From assembly GCA_016721905.1 (NCBI GenBank), contig JADKHH010000020.1:1-21835 (forward strand): a stretch of 21,835 nucleotides of DNA, given 5' to 3'. This stretch comes from Candidatus Opimibacter skivensis. Lineage in GTDB: Bacteria; Bacteroidota; Bacteroidia; Chitinophagales; Saprospiraceae. The stretch's first letter is position 1. The number at the start of each line of letters is the position of its first letter. Made by a program: the position numbers and the translations under genes. Under the pieces are notes generated by a model. The model ran no database searches and had not been told where the DNA came from. It saw nothing but the letters and a program-made list of their open reading frames with translations. This document shows, piece after piece, positions 7,368 through 13,912 of this stretch.

Positions 7368-7919
7368 GGAGCATAGGGCAGAGAGCATAGAGCATAGGGC
7401 AGCATAGTGCAAAGAGCATAGAGCGAAGAAGCCTAGAGTTACAGTCGCGGGGCTAGACACGGCTGCCGCTGGCCTGGTGTCCTCACCACCAGGGAAGGGG
7501 ATTTAAATGGATGGCGAAGCCATCCATAAAGCGACCTGTTAAGCTTAAGTTCACTTAAGCTTTCGTGTACGCAAGTTTAAACTTGCGGTCGCACGAGCGA
7601 AAGTGAACTGACGCTCAACTTTAGTTTTTTACCTGTAGCCAGGAGGCTACTGTTACAGCTCCAAAAATGGAACATGACATCCATGCCTTTTCCGTCGGCA
7701 GCCAGAGTCTACCAACAACGTCTGTTTTTTTAAAAAAAAGAAACGCAGGCTGTAGGCAGAGCCTGCAAAAAACGAGCATAACACGTCTGGCATCTGCGAG
7801 TCTGGCATCTGGCATCTAAAGCAAGAGTCTGGCATCTCACTCAAGAGTCTGGCATCTCACTCTCTCACTCTCTTACTCTCTTACATGTGAGTCTGGTATC
7901 TGGCATCTCAAGAGTGAAT
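7368..7919 (+). repeat. Intergenic palindrome-array repeat, copy B
   Basis: This is the second copy of the element at 1771-2395, in the same orientation and again starting directly after a stop codon. It has the same order of parts: GAGCATAGAGCATAGGGC words, then hairpins CCTGGTG/CACCAGG (7473-7493, 7-base loop), ATGGATGGC/GCCATCCAT (7507-7527, loop GAA), AAGCTTAAG/CTTAAGCTT (7541-7562, loop TTCA), the perfect palindrome CGCAAGTTTAAACTTGCG (7570-7587), GTAGCC/GGCTAC (7635-7650), T7A8 (7725-7739) and GCAGGCT/AGCCTGC (7745-7766, 8-base loop). The tail is a minisatellite of TCTGGCATCT and CTCTTACTCT words. Copy B lacks a stretch present in the first loop of copy A. No coding signal is seen. Confidence 0.9.
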
Positions 7920-7931
7920 ACCCCAAGGCAT

Positions 7932-7966
7932 AAAAAAAGGAGCATTGACATCCAATACTCCTTTTT
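7932..7966. terminator. Bidirectional terminator between repeat B and the DUF4920 gene
   Basis: AAAAAGGAG pairs with CTCCTTTTT, with inner ATTG/CAAT after one C-A mismatch and a 5-base loop. An A-run on the left and a T-run on the right let it end transcripts from both sides: the + strand adhesin region and the - strand lipoprotein gene ending at 8008. Confidence 0.8.
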
Positions 7967-8014
7967 AATTTTTCATTCTTCACTCTTCACTTTTCACTCT
8001 TCATTTTTCACTTA
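7967..8014. repeat. Short TTCACTCTTCAC-type low-complexity tract
   Basis: About 45 bases of degenerate TTCACTC/TTCACTTT words run up to and slightly into the end of the DUF4920 gene. It resembles in style, but not in word, the minisatellite tails of the two intergenic repeats. Confidence 0.6.
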
Positions 8015-8496
8015 ACAAGCACAACACCAGTCGCCATAAACTTCTTCTCCATCACAGGCTCAGTGATCGCCGCGATTTCTTCTGCAGACTTGCCTGCATC
8101 TTCTGCATAATGCTTGAGTTCTTCTACTGATGTTTCTTGCTTGTAGGCTTTGCCTTCGACGATCACCTCACGGCCTGCTATGTCTTTTGGCATGAAGAAG
8201 CCATAGTCCTGGAACTGCACGAACATCTCACCTTCGGTAGTGCCGGCAGCATCTACGATATTCATCCAGCAGCCTTTAGCCTGGCATACTTCGCCGACCT
8301 TGGCGCGCATGATCACCATGGCAGAATCAGCTGTTTCAAGCTGTGCATTGACATCAGCAAAACTGATCGCGGCATCCGGCTTAGATACACCAGCACCAAA
8401 TGAGTTTGTTTCGGCTTCAGCAGCTGGGGCTTGCTTACAAGAGACCCAGACAGCGGCAACGAGGAGGAGGAGGGTAATAAATTGAATCTTTTTCAT
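8008..8496 (-). CDS. DUF4920 domain lipoprotein
   Basis: A 162-residue lipoprotein of the DUF4920 family, whose function is unknown. The N-terminus MKKIQFITLLLLVAAVWVSC is a type II signal peptide with the lipid-anchored Cys at residue 20. After an Ala/Glu linker, the domain (about residues 42-162) shows the family hallmarks: VGEVCQAKGCWMNI with Cys 71 and Cys 76, FVQFQDYGFFMPKDIAGREV, and the helical HYAEDAGKSAEEIAAITEP near the end. The family is small, all-beta plus helix, and kept in the envelope. The conserved Cys pair hints at metal or redox chemistry, but that is inference. It is transcribed divergently from the MORN-caspase gene with 127 bases between starts, and ends at the bidirectional terminator. 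Length and frame are intact. Confidence 0.9.
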   Translation of the reverse strand: MKKIQFITLLLLVAAVWVSCKQAPAAEAETNSFGAGVSKPDAAISFADVNAQLETADSAMVIMRAKVGEVCQAKGCWMNIVDAAGTTEGEMFVQFQDYGFFMPKDIAGREVIVEGKAYKQETSVEELKHYAEDAGKSAEEIAAITEPVMEKKFMATGVVLVK

Positions 8497-8623
8497 AGTC
8501 GTTTGATATAATATGTGGAGGCAAAATAAGTTTTATATCCTGAATCCGCATTTTCCAACAAATCTGCTGCGATAACGGACTTATACCTCTTCATCCCTTT
8601 AGCGTTTTAAAAATCAACGATTT

Positions 8624-10093
8624 ATGACCAGATCAGGTATATCTGTAGCCCTCCTGTGCCTTGCCTTCAGCGTCCTCGACGCCCAATGCATCGTCGGTGA
8701 TTGCCAAAATGGCTTTAGCAAATACATGTTTAAAAACGGGGCCGTGTACGAAGGCGAGATGTCCTATGGCAAGATTCATGGTCTGGGCACCCTGAAATTT
8801 GCCAATGGTGACAGCTACAAAGGGTACTGGAAGATGAATAAACGCGAAGGAGAAGGTATTCTCAATACCGTGGATGGCTACAGCTACGTCGGGACGTTTG
8901 CCAACAATCAGTTACATGGTGCTGTCAAAGTGTATGACCTGGATGGCGGGTATTTTGAAGGCACCTGGGACAAAGGGATCAATAACGCTGGTGGAACCTA
9001 CATCCAGGCAGATGGCCAGAAAAAGAAAGGGTATTGGAGTGACTCAGGTTTTAAAATTGAGAAGGAATCCCTTAAATCTGAGATTGTTGAATACCTCGCG
9101 GACTGTAATCTGGTGCCCTGTGGATCAGGAAAAGGCCGGATGGTATTCGAAGATGGATCAGTATACACAGGCTTTTTCCTCAATGGCTTACCGGATGGGG
9201 AAGGGGAGTGCAAATACGTCAATGGCGAAGTGTTTAAAGGTCGCTGGAGAAATGGCAGGCCTTCAGGAAAGGGACAATATGTCTATTCCAATGGACTCGT
9301 ACTGACTGGGGATTGGGAAGAAGGAAAATACGTCCAGCAGAAAACAGCAGCTGTATCTAAACCAACATATGCTGAGGGTGTGAATATCTATGCGTTGATC
9401 GTCGGTGCCTCCAAATATGATCACTTCGAATCCTTAAAGTATACCGATGACGATGCCTATCGGATCTATGCTTTTCTCAAAAGTCCTGAAGGTGGAGCAG
9501 TTCCTGAAGACCATATCCGTATCCTGATTGATGAAAGCGCTATTGCAGAAAATATATACAAAAGCCTGGATGATATCATCTCCATGGCCGGTCCGGAGGA
9601 TGAAGTGCTGGTGTATCTCGCAGGACATGGTTTTCAAGGTTTTTATCTTCCAACTGATAGTGATGGGTACCGGAATAAACTAGAGTATGAGGATATCAAG
9701 GAGCGCCTCCAGCTCTGCCAGGCACGGCAAAAACTAGTCATCGCTGATGCCTGCTATGCCGGATCCCTGCTCGCCGCCAAGACCCCGATGTTTGAATCTG
9801 TAGATCTTTTTTATAAAAAACTGCAGGCAAGCGGCGGCGGAACCGCCTTTCTCCTTTCAAGCAAAAGTGAAGAGGTTTCGCTGGAATCCCAGGGGCTGAG
9901 GCAGGGCATATTTAGCCACTATCTCGTGGAAGGGCTTAAAGGAGAGGCAGATACAGATAAAGATAAATTGGTAACCCTTGATGAGCTCTATACCTTTGTT
10001 TACAGCAAAGTGCGTAAATACACAGGTAATCAGCAGTCCCCGGTGCTCGCCGGAGACATCGACCGGAGCATGCCGTTGGCGAGTCTGAGGTAA
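8624..10093 (+). CDS. Exported MORN-repeat caspase-fold protease (peptidase C14 family)
   Basis: A 489-residue protein with a signal peptide (residues 1-20, cut after VLDA), so it acts outside the cytoplasm. Residues 22-138 and 161-236 are two MORN blocks of about four and three repeats (VYEGEMSYGKIHGLG, YKGYWKMNKREGEG, VYTGFFLNGLPDGEG, FKGRWRNGRPSGKG). Each block opens with a C-x4-C pair (Cys 22/27 and Cys 161/166). Residues 253-475 form a caspase-like domain: YALIVGASKYDHFESLKYTD, then the catalytic His 335 in VYLAGHGFQG and Cys 377 in IADACYAGSLL, so the dyad is complete. Near the end, DTDKDKLVTLDE (residues 443-454) fits an EF-hand calcium loop. MORN arrays usually mediate protein or membrane contact. 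The substrate is unknown. There is no visible partner gene; no terminator separates it from the rpsF promoter. Confidence 0.92.
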   Translation: MTRSGISVALLCLAFSVLDAQCIVGDCQNGFSKYMFKNGAVYEGEMSYGKIHGLGTLKFANGDSYKGYWKMNKREGEGILNTVDGYSYVGTFANNQLHGAVKVYDLDGGYFEGTWDKGINNAGGTYIQADGQKKKGYWSDSGFKIEKESLKSEIVEYLADCNLVPCGSGKGRMVFEDGSVYTGFFLNGLPDGEGECKYVNGEVFKGRWRNGRPSGKGQYVYSNGLVLTGDWEEGKYVQQKTAAVSKPTYAEGVNIYALIVGASKYDHFESLKYTDDDAYRIYAFLKSPEGGAVPEDHIRILIDESAIAENIYKSLDDIISMAGPEDEVLVYLAGHGFQGFYLPTDSDGYRNKLEYEDIKERLQLCQARQKLVIADACYAGSLLAAKTPMFESVDLFYKKLQASGGGTAFLLSSKSEEVSLESQGLRQGIFSHYLVEGLKGEADTDKDKLVTLDELYTFVYSKVRKYTGNQQSPVLAGDIDRSMPLASLR

Positions 10094-10108
10094 AATTTGC
10101 CCATTTAC

Positions 10109-10138
10109 TTGCATAATCGGCTCTTTTACATATCTTTG
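10109..10138 (+). promoter_or_regulatory. Bacteroidota-type promoter of the rpsF operon
   Basis: TTG at 10109-10111, a 19-base spacer and TATCTTTG at 10131-10138 match the Bacteroidota primary-sigma consensus (TTTG-N19-TAnnTTTG). It starts 15 bases after the caspase stop codon and leaves a leader of about 75 bases before rpsF. Confidence 0.82.
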
Positions 10139-10173
10139 CCGCCCATTTTTGACATAATTTCATTTTTAAACGC

Positions 10174-10200
10174 GCTTGCAGCCCCCGGGAGTGTGCAGGC
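10174..10200 (+). promoter_or_regulatory. Candidate S6:S18 autoregulatory leader hairpin
   Basis: GCTTGCA pairs with TGCAGGC (one G-T pair) around a 13-base loop containing CCCCCGGG, 20 bases before the rpsF start. Many bacteria carry an rpsF leader hairpin with a CCG motif bound by the S6:S18 complex to limit its own translation. Position and the CCG in the loop fit, but I cannot confirm the conserved bulge geometry. Confidence 0.4.
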
Positions 10201-10220
10201 TACAAATCCAAGCTAAAGCC

Positions 10221-10664
10221 ATGCGGCATTATGAATTAACGTTCATTGTCGATCCGGTTTTGTCTAATGAGGAGATTCAATCCGTCAGACAGACATACGA
10301 GGATCAAGTGAAAAAACAAGGTTGCACGATCGTCCATATCGAAGACGGCGGCCTCAAACAACTCGCCTACCCGCTCAACAAGCGTAACTCAGGCATCTAC
10401 TACACTATCGAATTTGCCGCTGAAACCGGCGAAGGTATTGCCCCGATCGAACTGGCCCTGCGCCGTGACGAACGTATCATGCGTTATCTCACTATATCAC
10501 TCGACAAGTTCGGCGTGAAATACAACGAGGACAAACGCGGAGGACTCATCAAGAAAGTAACTCGGTTGAGAAAGAAAGCAGCTAAACCTGCTGACGTTGC
10601 ACCAGTGCCTGTGGCCAAGGTGCCAGACGTAGTCATCCCGGAGATTGTTGAAGAAGAAGAATAA
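10221..10664 (+). CDS. rpsF: 30S ribosomal protein bS6
   Basis: bS6 binds 16S rRNA together with bS18 on the platform of the small subunit. ATG 10221 gives MRHYELTFIVDPVLSNEEI, the normal family start. An in-frame ATG at 10176 would add 15 residues but lies within the leader hairpin, so it is rejected. The core shows YPLNKRNSGIYYTIEFAAE and RRDERIMRYLTISLDK as expected. After residue about 113 there is a tail rich in Lys, Ala, Pro and Val ending in EIVEEEE. At 147 residues it is longer than the roughly 95-130 usual, because of this tail. First gene of rpsF-rpsR-rplI. Confidence 0.96.
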   Translation: MRHYELTFIVDPVLSNEEIQSVRQTYEDQVKKQGCTIVHIEDGGLKQLAYPLNKRNSGIYYTIEFAAETGEGIAPIELALRRDERIMRYLTISLDKFGVKYNEDKRGGLIKKVTRLRKKAAKPADVAPVPVAKVPDVVIPEIVEEEE

Positions 10665-10704
10665 TCCCGGACCTCATTCCTAACCGATTTCAATCCAAAA
10701 TAAA

Positions 10705-10971
10705 ATGGCAACACAAGAAGATATTAAGTTTCTCAGCAACCCGAACATCGGGAAGATGCGTAAGAAATACTGCCGCTTTAAAAAATTCGGCATCCGTCAT
10801 ATCGATTATAAGGATCCTGATTTTCTCGCACAGTTCCTCAACGAACAAGGGAAAATCCTTCCACGTCGTATCACGGGCAACTCACTGAAATACCAGCGTA
10901 AAGTATCAGAGGCTATCAAGCGTGCACGTCACCTTGCCCTGCTGCCTTTCGTGACGGACTTATTGAAGTAA
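10705..10971 (+). CDS. rpsR: 30S ribosomal protein bS18
   Basis: bS18 (88 residues) is the partner of bS6. The conserved block KYCRFKKFGIRHIDYKDPDF and GKILPRRITGNSLKYQRKV, then EAIKRARHLALLPFVTD, is complete. The start is preceded by an A-rich stretch (CCAAAATAAAATG) rather than a Shine-Dalgarno sequence, as is usual in Bacteroidota. It lies 40 bases after rpsF; no ssb gene lies between, in line with Bacteroidota order. Confidence 0.97.
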   Translation: MATQEDIKFLSNPNIGKMRKKYCRFKKFGIRHIDYKDPDFLAQFLNEQGKILPRRITGNSLKYQRKVSEAIKRARHLALLPFVTDLLK

Positions 10972-10996
10972 TTCATCATCAACCGACAAAGACATC

Positions 10997-11443
10997 ATGG
11001 AAATAATATTATTGAAAGACATTGATACCCTTGGCGAGCGTCACGAAGTGGTGAGTGTAAAACCGGGTTATGCCCGCAATTACCTCATCACAAGCAAGCT
11101 GGCCCTGACCGCCAATGCAACCAACAGAGCAAAGCTCGAAAAGCTGCGTTCTGATGAGGCTGCCCACGAAGCAGAGCGCATTGCTGATTTCAAAGTACTC
11201 GCCGCCAAACTGGAAGGCCAGGTATTACGCATCGGAGCTAAAGCCGGTACCACCGGTAAAATCTTCGGTAGCGTCACCAACGTACAGATCATGCAGGCCC
11301 TCAAAGATCAGATGGGCATCGAAGTGATCCGTAAGAAAATCGAATTGGCAGAAGAAGTGAAAGTACTAGGTAGTTATGTGGCTAACATCGCATTCCATCC
11401 AACTGTACATGTAGCTGTCAAGTTTGAAGTTGTAGAAGAATAG
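10997..11443 (+). CDS. rplI: 50S ribosomal protein bL9
   Basis: bL9 (148 residues) binds 23S rRNA at the base of the L1 stalk and helps keep the reading frame. The N-terminal domain reads MEIILLKDIDTLGERHEVVS then VKPGYARNYLI, followed by a long charged connecting helix (about residues 41-75) and the C-terminal domain with GKIFGSVTNVQIMQAL and IRKKIEL. Length is normal. Last gene of the operon, 25 bases after rpsR and followed by a strong terminator. Confidence 0.97.
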   Translation: MEIILLKDIDTLGERHEVVSVKPGYARNYLITSKLALTANATNRAKLEKLRSDEAAHEAERIADFKVLAAKLEGQVLRIGAKAGTTGKIFGSVTNVQIMQALKDQMGIEVIRKKIELAEEVKVLGSYVANIAFHPTVHVAVKFEVVEE

Positions 11444-11486
11444 AACCAACCTGATTTCCTGGTGATGAACCCGGAAACAACCTATC

Positions 11487-11524
11487 GAGGTCCGATTCGT
11501 AAGAACCGGGCCTCTTTTTTTTTA
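11487..11524 (+). terminator. Rho-independent terminator of the ribosomal operon
   Basis: GAGGTCCG pairs with CGGGCCTC (8 pairs, one G-T) around a 12-base loop, followed at once by a run of ten T. It starts 43 bases after the rplI stop. Confidence 0.92.
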
Positions 11525-12007
11525 CGGCCGTTGCACCTTTTCGCCCGCCATTGTTTTTCATGATAACTCACCCCCGGCCCCTCTCTTTTTGCATAAGAAT
11601 TGTAGTACGAATATGATTTTCTGAAGAGAGGGGAGCAAAAGATTTTCCCATTAATACTCCTTTCTACTTTTCCTTGGCTATTGGCTATTCCATATTGAAT
11701 ACGAGCAGGATCATACTCTTGACAAACTTCTCACTTCGCTATTCCTTGTTCGTTATTCGGTATTCCTTGGTTTTTGTATGGGTTTTTCCCGATCCGGCAC
11801 TTAAGTGTAAACCCTGAAATCACGCTTTTTGGCCTCTGGAAGTGAATATTTTTCAATTTTTAATTTTTACTTCCGTTAGAAGAGGGTATTTTTATAATAC
11901 AACCCCCGTTTAAACCATTGCATCCCACCCAGGAGATACCCCTCCGGAATTAATGTAAAGCAGTCTCTCACCCGTTTAGTGTTTTGTAACTTAATAACCT
12001 TTTACAT
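11525..12007. other. Intergenic region between rplI and the DUF4394 gene
   Basis: No gene is seen in this 483-base stretch. It contains a perfect inverted repeat CCCCTCTCTT/AAGAGAGGGG (11578-11587 and 11624-11633, 36 bases apart) and a low-complexity patch of TATTCCTTG/TTATTCGG words at about 11675-11775. The 3' half should hold the promoter and leader of the DUF4394 gene, but I see no clean TAnnTTTG box. Confidence 0.5.
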
Positions 12008-12892
12008 ATGAGACTCAGTTTAAAATTAATCAACTACGGCGCTGCCGCTTTCCTGGGAATCCTGTTGACAACCGGATGTACTAATGAAGATACTGTCAGC
12101 CCAAATGATAATGGTGCCATCGAGGAGAGATCCCTGATCGGTACGATTCCTAGTGTTCCACTCATCGGATTGAGCCCGAACAATGAATTAGTACATCTGC
12201 TCTCAGGACCTCCGGTCGTTGAAAAGGGTGTAGTACCTATTTCAGGTCTTCGGCCAGATGAATTAATTATCGCCATTGATACACGTACGAAGACAAAGGA
12301 ACTCTATGCGGTTTCCAATCAAAGCATCATCTACAAGATCAATCCTGTGACTGGTGTGGCTACAGCTATAACAGGTCAGCCAATGGTACCTGCCATTGAG
12401 GGACAAATGGTTGGTTTTGATTTTGATCCGGTTGAAGATATGTTGAGAGTTGTGTCAGATCTAGGTCAAAACCTTAAGCTAAGCCCTGTTACAGGCCAGG
12501 TACTTTTCACTGAAACACCGCTGAACCCAGGCACACCCGCTGTGCAAAGTGCAGCATATTCCTATGCATCAAGGGTCACAAGATCCTATCTGTATACATT
12601 AGATGTAACTGAGCAAGCTCTGTTTCGTGTTCAAAATCCTTCTGGTTTTATGTCTAAGGTGGGTAATCTGGGTTACACCTTTGTCGGAGATGGCGGATTT
12701 GAAATCACTAATAAAAATCAGGCATTTGCCGTGCAATATGGTAAGGCCAATTTCCCTCTCATAGATGCAAATTCTACCAGCTATGATGATACCTCAGTAG
12801 ATGCATACCGTCTGATGGTCATTAATCTGAATTATGGTAGTGCTAAATCTTTCGGACGTGTCAGACCTTTGATAGGATTGACCGTTAGGTAG
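12008..12892 (+). CDS. DUF4394 domain lipoprotein
   Basis: A 294-residue lipoprotein. The signal peptide ends in GILLTTGC with the anchored Cys at residue 24. The rest fits DUF4394, a beta-propeller-like family of unknown function: ISGLRPDELIIAIDTRTKTK, ELYAVSNQSIIYKINPVTG, MVGFDFDPVEDMLRVVSDLG then QNLKLSPVTGQ, SAAYSYASRVTRSYLYTLDV and a final GRVRPLIGLTVR. The DFxPVxDxLRVVSDxGQNLxLxPxTG block is the family signature and is intact. It is convergent with the - strand operon and ends at a shared hairpin. It appears to be transcribed alone. Confidence 0.88.
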   Translation: MRLSLKLINYGAAAFLGILLTTGCTNEDTVSPNDNGAIEERSLIGTIPSVPLIGLSPNNELVHLLSGPPVVEKGVVPISGLRPDELIIAIDTRTKTKELYAVSNQSIIYKINPVTGVATAITGQPMVPAIEGQMVGFDFDPVEDMLRVVSDLGQNLKLSPVTGQVLFTETPLNPGTPAVQSAAYSYASRVTRSYLYTLDVTEQALFRVQNPSGFMSKVGNLGYTFVGDGGFEITNKNQAFAVQYGKANFPLIDANSTSYDDTSVDAYRLMVINLNYGSAKSFGRVRPLIGLTVR

Positions 12893-12905
12893 GCTGACCG
12901 TTTCA

Positions 12906-13874
12906 TTAAAATAAAGAAGCACTTTGAGAAGAGAAGGCTGCAGGGGATGACCCGGGCAGCCTTCTTCTTTTAGTGGAGTATGTTAGTTTTTTTACGCAGC
13001 GGCAGGAGTAGCCAATCTGTTCGATGGATCCAAAAGCACCCTGGTCTTGAGTGGCAGTACCGACTATAATTAAATCTTCCTGCGTGATTTCTACGATGTT
13101 TGGCGCGGATGATCCATTTGGAAACATACCCCGACTATTAGTCCAGAAGTTGGTCTTGACGAACCTATTGCCTGATATCGTGGAATTAAAGCTGTTTTCA
13201 AACCAGGGATAGTATTCTCCGGCACTCACGGCATTAAATAATCCACCTGCCTGTAAATCCGAATTGGGCCAAACAGCTGAACTATTTATTTTTAATTTTC
13301 TTCCGGCATTGTTTACACCATTGTGAAAAGCGATCAGTGTATTCCATTCGTTGAGCGAAGGGAGATGCCAACCTTGCGGACAAATACCACGCACAATCCT
13401 GTTGCTGGTGGTTGTATTCGCATCTTCACCAGCCAGTACTTCGCTAAACGTGTACAGCCTTCCAAATAATAAGGTATCTGCCACCGCTTCATTGAGATAC
13501 CAGTGCCCAATAGAGCCACCCCCATCATATCTGAGGTTTTCACCCATCCAGGTCTGTGTGCCTATCTGGACTGAACAATATGAATTTCCATCTCGTGCAT
13601 CTACAAATTGAGTGCAATTGGTATTGAATAGGCTTGGATCCAGAAATACATCTGACAAATGACATCCGGTAGATTTATTATCTTCAATGGCGATGGAATT
13701 GAGTAATTCCAGGTTGGGTGGTAGAGATATAAAGGAGGTCTGGTTATAAGGAAAACTGGCGCCTCCTTCTATTTCTGCATCATTCACCCAGACCTTATAT
13801 CCTGTGCCTGTGCATCCCGGACACTCTACTGAAAGAATGATCTCATTTGTATTTTGAAAATCATCTGTAAACAT
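12906..13874 (-). CDS. FISUMP-domain lipoprotein, C-terminal part (frameshifted from 15133)
   Basis: This holds a FISUMP domain (Fibrobacter succinogenes major paralogous domain, common on Bacteroidota and Fibrobacter surface proteins, role unknown). Hallmarks are DARDGNSYCSVQIGTQTWMG, ENLRYDGG, GICPQGWHLPSLNEWNTLI and the terminal GYSCRCVKK. ATG 13874 is not a true start: the frame is open upstream of it, reading ITKWHLNSIETCKKYNSVIM before FTDDF, and joins the gene starting at 15133 after one missing G near 14098. The true end is probably near 12970-12985: changing the length of the A-run at 12987-12993 (written on the - strand) gives VKN stop or VKKTNILH stop, just before the terminator. 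The residues past that point are translated terminator sequence. Upstream of the domain is an Ig-like segment with GCTGTGYKVWVNDAEIEGG. Confidence 0.82.
   Translation of the reverse strand: MFTDDFQNTNEIILSVECPGCTGTGYKVWVNDAEIEGGASFPYNQTSFISLPPNLELLNSIAIEDNKSTGCHLSDVFLDPSLFNTNCTQFVDARDGNSYCSVQIGTQTWMGENLRYDGGGSIGHWYLNEAVADTLLFGRLYTFSEVLAGEDANTTTSNRIVRGICPQGWHLPSLNEWNTLIAFHNGVNNAGRKLKINSSAVWPNSDLQAGGLFNAVSAGEYYPWFENSFNSTISGNRFVKTNFWTNSRGMFPNGSSAPNIVEITQEDLIIVGTATQDQGAFGSIEQIGYSCRCVKKLTYSTKRRRLPGSSPAAFSSQSASLF
12932..12965. terminator. Bidirectional terminator between convergent genes
   Basis: AGAAGGCTGC pairs with GCAGCCTTCT (10 pairs), with an inner GGG/CCC pairing across ATGA. It is flanked by T-rich sequence on the right and A-rich sequence on the left. 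It ends the DUF4394 gene (stop at 12892) and the three-gene - strand operon. The open frame of the FISUMP gene runs through it, a sign that the printed stop of that gene is wrong. Confidence 0.75.
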
Positions 13875-13912
13875 GATGACAGAATTGTACTTTTTACACG
13901 TTTCTATACTAT

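Noticed and set aside
8624..10093. Caspase gene as an anti-phage abortive-infection effector
   Set aside because: It carries a signal peptide and stands between a lipoprotein gene and the ribosomal operon, with no sensor, nucleotide cyclase or gasdermin-like partner beside it.
10176..10220. Upstream start for bS6 at 10176
   Set aside because: It would add 15 residues not found in the family, and the ATG lies in the stem of the leader hairpin. MRHYELTF at 10221 is the normal start.
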